Shown: positions 1 to 7,722 of the stretch, in pieces
Numbering within the stretch: the stretch's first letter is position 1
Layout of the letters: the number at the start of each line of letters is the position of its first letter
Source: Deltaproteobacteria bacterium UBA5799
GTDB lineage: Bacteria; Desulfobacterota; GWC2-55-46
Assembly (NCBI GenBank): GCA_002418185.1
Contig: DIDN01000120.1
Span: forward strand, 920 to 23,298
DNA: 22,379 nt
Reading direction: 5' to 3'
Translations under genes and position numbers: made by a program
The notes under the pieces: model-generated
What the model was told of the DNA's origin: nothing
What the model saw: the letters and a program-made list of their open reading frames with translations, nothing else
The model's database searches: none

Positions 1-9
1 ACCCCGCCT

Positions 10-38
10 CGGCGGATGCCCGTTAAGGGCATCCGCCG
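10..38. terminator. Perfect 12-bp hairpin at window edge, possible terminator
   Basis: Bases 10-21 pair perfectly with 27-38 around a GTTAA loop. The stem is very GC-rich, but no clean T-run follows on either strand (the + side continues with CCTCTTT). It may end an upstream gene lying outside the window. Confidence 0.4.
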
Positions 39-82
39 GCCTCTTTCCCTGAAAACCGGCCGTCTCCTTGCCGTGCGCGAGA

Positions 83-123
83 TTGACAAAACGCTCTTTT
101 GGGACAGACTTTAAAGAGAGCGT
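83..123. other. Small inverted repeat upstream of the GT4 gene
   Basis: ACGCTCT (91-97) pairs with AGAGCGT (117-123). A TTGACA hexamer lies at 83-88, but I find no good -10 at 16-18 bp, so I do not call a promoter. The rest of 124-287 shows no gene or clear signal other than the ribosome-binding site AGGAG at 271-275. Confidence 0.25.
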
Positions 124-287
124 CAAAAAGGATGCGCCTCAGCTGCCCCGCTATCGTCCCTTGCGCTGAATACGCCTAAGCGCCTGAATCTCCCCCCCGA
201 CTTACAGCTTGCCGAGGACGCTCTCGACGGTGCGCAGACCGTGCCGCATCGGGTTTTTACGCCTAAAGAGAGGAGAAATCCACGAAT

Positions 288-1349
288 ATGAGAATAGCGC
301 AGATAGCGCCGCTTTACGAGAGCGTGCCGCCGGCCAGGTACGGCGGCACAGAAAGGGTGGTCTCGTACCTTACCGAGGAACTCGTAAGGCTCGGGCACGA
401 GGTCACGCTCTTCGCGTCCGCCGACTCCGAGACCGGGGCGGAGCTCGTGCCGTGCTCCGCGCGCGCCCTGAGGCTTGACGAGGACACGCTGGACCCGGTC
501 TCTCTGCACCTCATCATGATGGAAAAGGCGCTCCGGAGGGCCGATGAGTTCGACGTCATCCATTCGCACGTGGACTGCATAGGGTTCGTCATGGGTAGGA
601 GGACGCGCGTGCCGGTCCTCAACACCCTCCACGGGAGGCTCGACAACCCCGAGCACGAGTTCATCTTCAGGGAATACGGGCGGAGCCCGCTCATATCCAT
701 CTCCGACGCCCAGAGGGCCCCGAGGCCCTTCGCGAACTGGGTCGCCACAGTCCACCACGGCATCCCGCCGGACCTCTATGAACTGAGCCCCGGGTCGGGC
801 GACTACCTCCTCTACATAGGCCGGGTGTCGCCTGAGAAGAAGGTCGAGTCGTCGATAAACATCGCGATGAAGGCTGGCATACGCCTCAGGATAGCGGCAA
901 AGGTGGACAGGGTCGATGTCGACTATTTCGAGTCCTGCCTGAAGCCGCACCTCGGCAGCAGTTACGTGGAGTTCCTCGGCGAGGTGGACGACAGGGAAAA
1001 GAACGAGCTCCTGGGCGGGGCGCTCGCCTTCCTGCACCCGGTGGACTGGCCCGAGCCCTTCGGGCTTTCCATGCTCGAGGCAATGGCCTGCGGCACGCCG
1101 GTTGTAGCGAGGCGCAGGGGCTCGATACCCGAGGTGGTGGACCACGGAGTGACCGGGTTCATCTTCGAGGAGGACGACGAGGCCGTGAGGATAGTGAAGG
1201 ACATAAGCGCCTCCGGCTTTTCAAGGCAGGGCTGCAGGAGGAGGTTCGAGGAAAGGTTTCTCCAGGGCCGCATGGCCGCCGGCTATCTGGCGGCCTACGA
1301 GCTGGCGACCGGAAGGTGCGAAAGCGGATGGCTCAAGTCAGCAGAATAA
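288..1349 (+). CDS. Glycosyltransferase family 4 (GT-B fold)
   Basis: This 353-residue cytoplasmic glycosyltransferase probably moves a sugar from a nucleotide-sugar donor to an unknown acceptor. The N-terminal acceptor domain carries the glycine-rich loop PPARYGGTERV (about 14-24) and DVIHSH (89-94). The C-terminal donor domain begins near YIGRVSPEKK (176-185) and contains the retaining-GT E-x7-E motif E256-PFGLSML-E264, followed by ACGTPVVA. Length is normal for GT4. The start ATG at 288 has AGGAG at 271-275, a rather long spacing of 12. Its 3' end overlaps the next gene by about 22 bp, so the two are probably translationally coupled. With a debranching-type glucosidase as partner, an alpha-glucan or trehalose-like substrate is plausible, but the sequence does not fix the acceptor. 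Confidence 0.9.
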   Translation: MRIAQIAPLYESVPPARYGGTERVVSYLTEELVRLGHEVTLFASADSETGAELVPCSARALRLDEDTLDPVSLHLIMMEKALRRADEFDVIHSHVDCIGFVMGRRTRVPVLNTLHGRLDNPEHEFIFREYGRSPLISISDAQRAPRPFANWVATVHHGIPPDLYELSPGSGDYLLYIGRVSPEKKVESSINIAMKAGIRLRIAAKVDRVDVDYFESCLKPHLGSSYVEFLGEVDDREKNELLGGALAFLHPVDWPEPFGLSMLEAMACGTPVVARRRGSIPEVVDHGVTGFIFEEDDEAVRIVKDISASGFSRQGCRRRFEERFLQGRMAAGYLAAYELATGRCESGWLKSAE

Positions 1350-3496
1350 AGGACTCGTTCTTCATAGTCGCGACCTCGACCATCATAGACCCCCTCAGGC
1401 TCATCCAGAAGGACGGGGAGATATTCGGCATCTATGACAGGTTCGGGGACATACTGCCGCTCGGCAAGAGGGAGCAGGGCGTATACTACAAGGGGACGAG
1501 GTACCTCTCCCATTACGAGCTCAGGATAAACGGCATGAGGCCGCTTTTCCTGAGCTCCAACATGGACGAGGACAACTTCCTCATGACCGTCGACCTTACC
1601 AACCCGGACATCTACTCCGGCGGGGAGCTTCTTCTCCGCAGGGACTCGGTCCATATACTCCGCGGAAGGGTCCTCTCCGGGACCAGGGTGCTCGAGCACA
1701 TAAGGGTCAGGAACTTCGCCGACGAGGACGCGTCTTTTGTACTTGAGTTCGGGGCCGATTCGGATTTCGAGGACATCTTCGAGGTGAGGGGGCTCAAGAG
1801 GGCCGGAAGGGGGGCCCTGCACGAGCCCGAGTACGGGAAAAAGGAATTCAGTCTCTCATACGACGGCCTCGACGGCCTGAGGAGGACCACTTCATTCACG
1901 TTCAGCAGGGCGCCGGACATGATGGGGGGCAATACTTTCGAGTTCTCGCTGAGGCTCAAGCCGAACCAGGCGGAGGAGATATTCGTGACAGCCGAGTGCG
2001 TCGAGGGGCACTCGAAGAAGGACGGCAGGATATACGTGGAGGTCCTTAGGGACGCAAGGAAGCGCCTCCGGTCCCGCAGAAAAACCGGCGTGGAGATATT
2101 CACCTCGAACGACCACTTCAATATCACGATGAGGCGCTCGCTCGCGGACATAGAGATGATGCTCACCGAGACGCCGAAGGGGCTTTTCCCGTACGGAGGC
2201 ATACCGTGGTACTGCACCCCGTTCGGCAGGGACGGCCTGATAACGGCCCTCGAGTGCGCGTGGATAAAGCCGGACCTCGCGGCAGGGGTCCTGAAATACC
2301 TCTCTCACATGCAGGCCGCCGAGATCGACGAGGGGAAGGCGGCCGAGCCCGGGAAGATAATGCACGAGACGAGGCACGGCGAGATGGCGGCCCTGGGCGA
2401 GATACCCTTCGGCCTCTATTACGGGAGCGTAGACGCCACCCCGCTTTATATCATACTCGCCGGGGTGTACTGGAGGAGGACCGGGGACACCGCGCTCATA
2501 AAGAAGCTCTGGAAGAGCATAACCGCGGCGCTTGCCTGGCTCGACGAGTACGGGGACGCGGACAATGACGGGTTCCTCGAATACTCGCCGCACGCGAGCG
2601 GCCTGAGGAACCAGGGCTGGAAGGACTCGCAGGACTCGGTATTCCACAGGGACGGCAGGCTCGCAGAGGGCCCCATAGCGCTCTGCGAGGTACAGGGGTA
2701 TCTCTACGCTGCCAAGAAGGAGGCGGCCGCGCTATCGAGGCTCATGGGCGACGACGTCCGGGCCGACAGGCTCCGCCGGGAAGCCGAGGAGCTTAAAAAG
2801 AGGTTCAACGAGGCGTTCTGGGACGAGGAGATGGGCTCCTATGTCCTTGCCCTCGACGGCAGGAAAAAGCCCTGCAGGGTGGTCTCGTCCAATGCGGGGC
2901 ACACGCTCTTTACCGGGATCGCGGACCCCCAAAAGGCGCGGAGCGTCGCCGACACGCTCCTTTCCGAGAAAGTCTTCTCGGGCTGGGGCATAAGGACCGT
3001 CGCCGACGGGGAGAAGCGCTATAACCCCATGTCCTACCACAACGGCTCTGTCTGGCCGCACGACAACGCCTTGACCGCCTACGGCCTTGCGGCCTACGGG
3101 TTCACCGAGCACTTCAACAAGGTGTTCATGGGCATATTCGACGCGGCGCTCATGTCCGACCTCCAGAGGCTCCCCGAGCTTTTCTGCGGGTTCCAGCGTC
3201 GTAACGGCATGGCCCCGACCCAGTACCCGGTGGCCTGCTCCCCCCAGACATGGGCCTCGGGCGCGCTCCTTCTCATGCTCCAGGCCTCGCTCGGCATCTA
3301 CTTCGAGGCCGACAAGAGCATGGTCATCTTCAAAGAGCCGGAGCTTCCGGTCTTCCTTACGTCGGTCTACCTCAAGAACCTTCCGGTAGCCAACCGGAAG
3401 TCGTCCGTGGACATACTGATATCGAGGTACGGCGAGGACGTGACCATAGAGGCGCTCAAGAAGCCGGAGGACGTGCACATACTGATAATAAAATAG
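1328..3496 (+). CDS. Amylo-alpha-1,6-glucosidase / glycogen debranching enzyme family
   Basis: This protein of about 722 residues would hydrolyse alpha-1,6-linked glucosyl branches in glycogen-like alpha-glucans in the cytoplasm. The N-terminal part (about 25-225) looks like the beta-rich GDE_N_bis domain, with YKGTRYLSHYEL and repeated beta-strand patterns. The C-terminal half is an (alpha/alpha)6 toroid with GIPWYCTPFGRDGLITALE (about 291-309), GWKDSQDSVFH (about 430-440) and YNPMSYHNGSVWPHDNALT, which are typical of this clan. I prefer ATG 1328 over GTG 1316 because GGAAGG (1311-1316) sits 11 bases before the ATG but would touch the GTG. It overlaps the GT4 stop, suggesting a two-gene operon. 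It ends 20 bp from the convergent SulP gene with no terminator visible between them. The exact glucan substrate is inferred from family. Confidence 0.88.
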   Translation: MAQVSRIKDSFFIVATSTIIDPLRLIQKDGEIFGIYDRFGDILPLGKREQGVYYKGTRYLSHYELRINGMRPLFLSSNMDEDNFLMTVDLTNPDIYSGGELLLRRDSVHILRGRVLSGTRVLEHIRVRNFADEDASFVLEFGADSDFEDIFEVRGLKRAGRGALHEPEYGKKEFSLSYDGLDGLRRTTSFTFSRAPDMMGGNTFEFSLRLKPNQAEEIFVTAECVEGHSKKDGRIYVEVLRDARKRLRSRRKTGVEIFTSNDHFNITMRRSLADIEMMLTETPKGLFPYGGIPWYCTPFGRDGLITALECAWIKPDLAAGVLKYLSHMQAAEIDEGKAAEPGKIMHETRHGEMAALGEIPFGLYYGSVDATPLYIILAGVYWRRTGDTALIKKLWKSITAALAWLDEYGDADNDGFLEYSPHASGLRNQGWKDSQDSVFHRDGRLAEGPIALCEVQGYLYAAKKEAAALSRLMGDDVRADRLRREAEELKKRFNEAFWDEEMGSYVLALDGRKKPCRVVSSNAGHTLFTGIADPQKARSVADTLLSEKVFSGWGIRTVADGEKRYNPMSYHNGSVWPHDNALTAYGLAAYGFTEHFNKVFMGIFDAALMSDLQRLPELFCGFQRRNGMAPTQYPVACSPQTWASGALLLMLQASLGIYFEADKSMVIFKEPELPVFLTSVYLKNLPVANRKSSVDILISRYGEDVTIEALKKPEDVHILIIK

Positions 3497-3516
3497 GCCC
3501 GGGCAACGGGGTATGC

Positions 3517-5259
3517 TCAGGAGGGGAGGGAGGCGCCGGAGACTGCGGGCGCTTCCGCCTCTTCCTTCATCTTCAGGGCGATATCGATTGCCGCGTCCAT
3601 GTCCCTCGAATACTCGAAGACGCCCTTTTTCGCCCTGAGCCCTATCCTTCTGAGCCTCAGTATGAGCCTGGGGTCGAGCCTGTTTATGACGAGCTTCAAT
3701 CCACGCTTCTTGCAGCTTTCGACTATGGACTCCATCGCTATCATCGCGCTCATGTCGAGCATGGTCACGTCCGACATGTCGAGGACGACTATCTCGATCT
3801 CCTTCCTTATGCCCGTAAGGACGCTCAGGGCCTTCTGGGCCGAGCCGAAAAAGAGCGCGCCGTTTATGTCGTAGACGAGGATGCTCTCGGGCAGGGCCCT
3901 GTGCTCGTGGCCGTTTTTGACCCTTTCAAGGAGCCTGGCGCCGCTCTGCTCGATGCTCCTGTGGATGAAGAGCATGGCCGCCAGGAGCATGCCGACCGCG
4001 ATCGCGACCTCCATGTCGAAGAGCACCGTGAGGACGAAACAGGTGAGGAGCACCATGATATCGTCCCTGGGGGCGAACCGGACTATCCGGACGAAGTGCT
4101 TTGTCTCGCTCATGTTCCAGGCCACCATGAGGAGCAGGGCCGCCATCGAGGCCATGGGTATGTAAGCGAGCAGCGGCGCAAGGACGAGTATCGAGAGGAG
4201 GATAAAGAGGGCGTGCACCACGGAGGCGAGGGGCATTGTGCCGCCCGCGCGGACGTTCGCGGCCGTCCTTGCGAGGGCCGCGGTCGCCGGGATGCCGCCG
4301 AAGAGGGGGGCTATTATATTGCCGATGCCCTGGCCTATCAGCTCGTCGTTGGGGTTGTGCTTTTTCCCGGTAACGCCGTCGGCCACAACGGCGCAGAGGA
4401 GCGATTCGAGGGCGCCGAGCATGGCTATCGCGAAGGCGGGCGGCAGGAGGCGCCTGACAAGCTCGAAGGAGATGCCTATGGGGTTCCCGTCCCTGCCCGG
4501 TAGTTCCCAGGGCCAGGCAAAGCCCGGAAGAAAGGGCGGTATCCCGCTTCCGGCCACCCCGCCTATTTCGTACTGGAAGCGCGAGCCTACGGTCGCGACC
4601 TGGAACTCGGGCACGAGCGCGCCCGCCAGAAAGGCCGCGGCAGAGCCGGCAAGGAGCGCCGCGAGGTGAGATGGGACGCGGGACCGCGTCCTTTTCCATA
4701 AGACCAGGACCGCGAAGGTCAGGACGCCTGTGGCCGCCTCGGCCCACGAGAGGGTCGGGAGCGAGAGGGCTATGGTCGCCACCTTATCCGTGAAATGCCC
4801 GTCCAGGTCTAAAATATCCAGGCCGAAAAGGTCTTTTATCTGGAGCACTGCAATGACGACAGCTATGCCCGCGGTAAACCCGACGGTCACCGGGTAGGGC
4901 ACTATCTGTATGAAATTCCCGAGCCTGGCAAGGCCCATGAGGACCAGTATGACGCCTGCCATGAAGCCGCTTATGAGGAGGCCGCCCAGCCCGTAATTCT
5001 GGACGACGGGAAGGAGTATGACCACGAAAGCGGCGGTCGGCCCGGATATGTTTACCTTTGAGCCGCCGGTAAGGGCTATGACGATGCCGGCGATTATCGC
5101 GGTATAGAGGCCGGTCTGCGGCGGAGCGCCCGCCGCGATGGCCAGCGCCATCGACAGGGGGAGGGCGATTACCCCGACCGTGAGCCCGGCAAGGACGTTG
5201 GACTGGAGTTCAGGCAGGGAGGGCCTGGACGCTATGGACTTTCTTAAAGCTGAGAACAT
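3517..5259 (-). CDS. SulP/SLC26 family anion transporter with STAS domain, DauA-like
   Basis: This is a 580-residue inner-membrane transporter. The transmembrane core covers about 20-435 and holds the SulP signatures GLTVGVIALPLSMALAIAAG (25-44) and ISGPTAAF (71-78). The stretch from about 294 to 339 (DGVTGKK, NELIGQG-like, GNIIAPLFGGIPATAALART, NVRAG) closely resembles Escherichia coli DauA (YchM), a C4-dicarboxylate transporter, more than it resembles classical sulfate permeases. A cytoplasmic STAS domain (about 456-565) contains LDMSDVTMLDMSAM (493-506), the usual switch-loop region. The substrate could therefore be a dicarboxylate, bicarbonate or sulfate; this is not settled. GGAAG stands just before the ATG. 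A promoter and two leader hairpins lie upstream (5260-5429). It is convergent with the debranching-enzyme gene. Confidence 0.9.
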   Translation of the reverse strand: MFSALRKSIASRPSLPELQSNVLAGLTVGVIALPLSMALAIAAGAPPQTGLYTAIIAGIVIALTGGSKVNISGPTAAFVVILLPVVQNYGLGGLLISGFMAGVILVLMGLARLGNFIQIVPYPVTVGFTAGIAVVIAVLQIKDLFGLDILDLDGHFTDKVATIALSLPTLSWAEAATGVLTFAVLVLWKRTRSRVPSHLAALLAGSAAAFLAGALVPEFQVATVGSRFQYEIGGVAGSGIPPFLPGFAWPWELPGRDGNPIGISFELVRRLLPPAFAIAMLGALESLLCAVVADGVTGKKHNPNDELIGQGIGNIIAPLFGGIPATAALARTAANVRAGGTMPLASVVHALFILLSILVLAPLLAYIPMASMAALLLMVAWNMSETKHFVRIVRFAPRDDIMVLLTCFVLTVLFDMEVAIAVGMLLAAMLFIHRSIEQSGARLLERVKNGHEHRALPESILVYDINGALFFGSAQKALSVLTGIRKEIEIVVLDMSDVTMLDMSAMIAMESIVESCKKRGLKLVINRLDPRLILRLRRIGLRAKKGVFEYSRDMDAAIDIALKMKEEAEAPAVSGASLPS

Positions 5260-5275
5260 CTACTTCCAATAAAAT

Positions 5276-5299
5276 AGCTCCCCTCCGGAAAGGGGAGCT
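5276..5299 (-). promoter_or_regulatory. Leader hairpin just upstream of the SulP gene start
   Basis: AGCTCCCCT (5276-5284) pairs perfectly with AGGGGAGCT (5291-5299) around a 6-base loop. In the SulP mRNA it lies 17 bases before the start codon and is followed by an A/T-rich ATTTTATT run. It could act as an attenuator or shield the ribosome-binding site. Function is inferred only from its position. Confidence 0.45.
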
Positions 5300-5352
5300 G
5301 AAAGGGTGAGGCGGTTTTGGGAAGGGACGCGCCCCGGTTTATTGTTCAGTTT

Positions 5353-5371
5353 ATTCTACCCTTTGTAGAAT
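5353..5371 (-). promoter_or_regulatory. Second hairpin in the SulP mRNA leader
   Basis: ATTCTAC (5353-5359) pairs with GTAGAAT (5365-5371) around a 5-base loop. It lies between the predicted transcription start (near 5393) and the gene start. Confidence 0.35.
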
Positions 5372-5399
5372 GCAGTATTTAAAAAAAGAGAGCGGAATC

Positions 5400-5429
5400 A
5401 TTATACTCCCCGGCCTCTTCCCCAGTCAA
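5400..5429 (-). promoter_or_regulatory. Sigma70-type promoter for the SulP gene
   Basis: On the minus strand, TTGACT (5424-5429) and a perfect TATAAT (5400-5405) are separated by 18 bp. Transcription would start near 5393, leaving a leader of about 134 nt that contains two hairpins. Confidence 0.65.
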
Positions 5430-5487
5430 GGCCCTATATGGGCCCTGGAGGATTTCTTTTTCTAAAAAAGGAAAATGTCCCGAGAGC

Positions 5488-5522
5488 TGTCATTCTGAGG
5501 AGCCGAAGGCGGCGAAGAATCT
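5488..5522. repeat. Half copy of the TGTCATTCTGAG palindromic repeat (left half)
   Basis: TGTCATTCTGAG (5488-5499) and CGAAGAATCT (5513-5522) are the same two arms, in the same order, as in the left half of the full copies at 7372-7506 and 10766-10900. The bases after it (GGTAATTT) also match GGTAACTT in the first full copy. The right half is missing. It lies directly downstream of the diguanylate cyclase gene. Confidence 0.75.
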
Positions 5523-5543
5523 GGTAATTTATTCCGGGCGCTG

Positions 5544-7346
5544 TCATTCCAGGTAGACTACCCTGTTCCGGCCCGCGGCCTTGGCCCGGTAAAGCGCCCT
5601 GTCAGCCCTTTCAAGGAACTCGGCGACGGGCTCGTTCTGCCTGCGCGCCGCCACTCCCGCGCTCGCGGTGATCCTCAAGCCCTCCGCCTGGCCTTCGAAT
5701 GCGGTCCCGGCGACCTTCCTCCGAATCTTCTCGGCCACTATCACGCACTCGGCTGGCGTGTGCCCCATGAGGAATATCGCGAACTCGTCTCCGCCGTACC
5801 GCACCGCCATGTCGCTCGCCCTTATGGAGCCGAGCATTGCCGAGGCCGTCTTCCTTATGGCCTCGTCCCCGGCGGCGTGGCCGCGGTAGTCGTTTATGTC
5901 CTTGAAGCGGTCGAGGTCGAACATGGCGGCGGATATGGCGTATTGCCTGTTCCGGTCGTGGGCGTGCGCAAGTCTTTTAAGGGTCTCGTCCATGTAGAAG
6001 CGTGTGTAGAGGCCCGTCAGCGGGTCTTTTATGGACTGCTCGTAAAACCTGCCCCTCTCGTTGTCGAGCAGGCGGTAGAAGGCCTCCCGTTCGACCGCTA
6101 TCGCGAACGAGCCGCTCATCTCGCCGAGCATCCGGTCCAGGTCGCCGCTCTCCCTCACGTCGTGCGCAAGGCGGATGATTGCCATTGCATCGGCCCTGCC
6201 GCCCTCGCGCGGAAAGAGCGGTATCACGAGCGCCCATTCCCTTGCCCCGGCCTTGAGTTCGGGTAGCGCAGCAGGGAGGAGCCTCTTCCCGAAGCTTCCG
6301 CCGTTCTCATCCATCCACGCGCTCCTTTCAACGCCGAGCACGTTGCCAAGCTCGGCCGGAGGGCGCACAAGCGCCCCCCGGTAGCGCGTCTCAGGGGCCA
6401 GGTGCAGGGGCTCGCCCTCGGGTGTCCTTGCGTAGAACTCTATCGAGACCGCCGGGAGCGACCTCTTCAGTATCTCCAGCAGGGCGTTCGCTATGTCGCG
6501 GAAGTCCCGGTAGACGATTACCGTGCTGGTTATGTCCTTCAAGGTCTTGTTGAGGAAAGAGAGGCGGCGGATGTCGGTCGAGTCGCCGGCCAGTGCGAAG
6601 ATGCCGCAGTCGAGCTGCTTGAGCCTCCCCATGACGAAGCTTATCAGCCCGCCGTATAAAAGAGAGCCGTGCTGCGGCGCTATCATCCTTAAGGGGAGCT
6701 CCTCGAGCTTCAATAGCCCGTGCAGCAGTATCTCCCGGCCCGGCATGTAGTGCTCGTGGAAGGGGCGTATGTCCTCGAAGTAGGACTCGTCACGGGCGAC
6801 GAGGCTCCAGTCGCGGGTCATGCCGCCGAATATGTCGCTTGAGAAGAGGATCCCGCTCTCCACGTCAAAGGTGCAGAAGGCCCCCGGGAAGTGTAGGTAG
6901 GGGGTGAAGACGAAGAGGAGGAGCCGCCCGCCGAGGTCGAGCTGCCAGCCGCTCTCCTCGACCTCGATTACCGGGAGCTTGAGCGCGTAGTGTTTTATGA
7001 GAGCGCGCGCCCTCCAGTGCGTTACGATCGCCGCCTCGGGGTGTAGGTCGGGGATATCATCTATGAGCTTCAAAGACGCGGTTATGTCCGGGTCCTGGTG
7101 GTGGCATATGAAATACCGGACGTTCGAGAAGGGGATTACCTCCTCGACCTTGCTCCGCACCTTCTCGAAGGTGAGGCGGCCTCCGGGGTCTATGAGGACG
7201 GACCGGTCCCCGCGCTCGACGAGGTAGGCGTTGCACTGGAATATGTCGTCGGGCATGTATTGCCCGACCCACCAGACGCGCTCGCCTATCTCCACGGCGC
7301 GGCCAATGTCCGCGCCGGCTATCTTCCGTATGTCGATATCCGCCAT
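5544..7346 (-). CDS. Diguanylate cyclase with N-terminal flavodiiron/ODP-like metallo-beta-lactamase domain
   Basis: This 600-residue soluble protein should make c-di-GMP from two GTP in response to a signal sensed by a diiron-type domain. Residues about 20-240 are a metallo-beta-lactamase fold like that of flavodiiron proteins and ODP oxygen sensors: H83-Q-D85-P-D87 (in place of the usual H-x-E-x-D-H), H152 in LHFPG, D171 in SSDIFGG and H226 in APQHG. Residues about 275-425 look like a GAF-type domain (inference). The C-terminal GGDEF domain runs from DPLTGLY (441-447) to the end, with catalytic GGDEF at 518-522 and an RxxD product-inhibition site at R509-D512, exactly five residues before it. 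No EAL domain and no flavodoxin domain are present. ATG 7346 is the first usable start, but I see no Shine-Dalgarno before it. Confidence 0.92.
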   Translation of the reverse strand: MADIDIRKIAGADIGRAVEIGERVWWVGQYMPDDIFQCNAYLVERGDRSVLIDPGGRLTFEKVRSKVEEVIPFSNVRYFICHHQDPDITASLKLIDDIPDLHPEAAIVTHWRARALIKHYALKLPVIEVEESGWQLDLGGRLLLFVFTPYLHFPGAFCTFDVESGILFSSDIFGGMTRDWSLVARDESYFEDIRPFHEHYMPGREILLHGLLKLEELPLRMIAPQHGSLLYGGLISFVMGRLKQLDCGIFALAGDSTDIRRLSFLNKTLKDITSTVIVYRDFRDIANALLEILKRSLPAVSIEFYARTPEGEPLHLAPETRYRGALVRPPAELGNVLGVERSAWMDENGGSFGKRLLPAALPELKAGAREWALVIPLFPREGGRADAMAIIRLAHDVRESGDLDRMLGEMSGSFAIAVEREAFYRLLDNERGRFYEQSIKDPLTGLYTRFYMDETLKRLAHAHDRNRQYAISAAMFDLDRFKDINDYRGHAAGDEAIRKTASAMLGSIRASDMAVRYGGDEFAIFLMGHTPAECVIVAEKIRRKVAGTAFEGQAEGLRITASAGVAARRQNEPVAEFLERADRALYRAKAAGRNRVVYLE

Positions 7347-7371
7347 AAGATAGAGGGAAGTTGAATAAAGG

Positions 7372-7506
7372 AGGTCTGATTAATTCCTTTTTCTGTCATT
7401 CTGAGGGAGCGCAAGCGATTCGAAGAATCTGGTAACTTGCTGATTTTCCAAATACGAGATTCTTCGCTTCGCTCAGAATGACAAAGTCTGCGAATTAATC
7501 AGACCT
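7372..7506. repeat. Full palindromic repeat, copy 1 (three nested inverted arms)
   Basis: Three nested arm pairs match exactly: AGGTCTGATTAATTC (7372-7386) with GAATTAATCAGACCT (7492-7506), TGTCATTCTGAG (7394-7405) with CTCAGAATGACA (7472-7483), and CGAAGAATCT (7421-7430) with AGATTCTTCG (7457-7466). Length is 135 bp. It has no coding capacity and looks like a MITE-like or REP-like element. A second full copy lies on the other side of the type IIG gene. Confidence 0.85.
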
Positions 7507-7577
7507 TCCCTGAAATATAAAGTTCCTTCGGGGATGAGTCTCGGAGATGGGGTCCAGGCCGGGCCGTCCAAAAGACT

Positions 7578-7595
7578 CCCCCTTTCCAAAGGGGG
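7578..7595 (-). terminator. Hairpin downstream of the type IIG gene
   Basis: CCCCCTTT (7578-7585) pairs with AAAGGGGG (7588-7595). On the minus strand it is followed by AGTCTTTT, so it could terminate the restriction-modification transcript. It also resembles a C-run/G-run intergenic repeat common in bacterial genomes, with a related palindrome at 7623-7635. Confidence 0.4.
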
Positions 7596-7722
7596 CAGGG
7601 GGGATTTAATCAGGAAGCGATGCCTTTTATAAAGGGGGTCGGCAGGGGCCGCTCGGACAGCGCCGGTGTCAGTAGATTCTTGCACAAGAGGGAAAATCTG
7701 TCAAACGGAGGACGGAAAAAGC

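Larger units (their letters stand above)
7347..7722. other. Repeat-filled intergenic region between the type IIG and diguanylate cyclase genes
   Basis: These 376 bases hold no convincing gene. They contain a full TGTCATTCTGAG palindrome (7372-7506), a CCCCCTTT/AAAGGGGG hairpin (7578-7595) and a weaker relative, CCTTT-TAT-AAAGG (7623-7635). Short reading frames here, such as 7473-7685 on the minus strand, are made of repeat sequence and encode no recognisable domain. Confidence 0.7.

Noticed and set aside
123..1145. 340-codon open frame on the minus strand
   Set aside because: It lies wholly antisense to the GT4 gene, has a low-complexity Arg/Pro/Val-rich composition and shows no domain. It is a by-product of high-GC codon bias.
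3250..4503. 417-codon open frame on the plus strand
   Set aside because: It crosses the end of the debranching-enzyme gene and the antisense of the SulP gene, is rich in His/Glu/Gly/Arg and has no recognisable domain.
5260..5543. Known riboswitch upstream of the SulP gene
   Set aside because: Two simple hairpins are visible, but none of the conserved cores of riboswitch classes I know could be recognised.
7372..7506. CRISPR repeat or array
   Set aside because: The repeat copies are kilobases apart, are palindromic throughout and have no regular spacers.
7473..7685. 70-codon minus-strand frame in the gap after the type IIG gene
   Set aside because: It is translated from the palindromic repeat and the C-run/G-run hairpin and has no ribosome-binding site.
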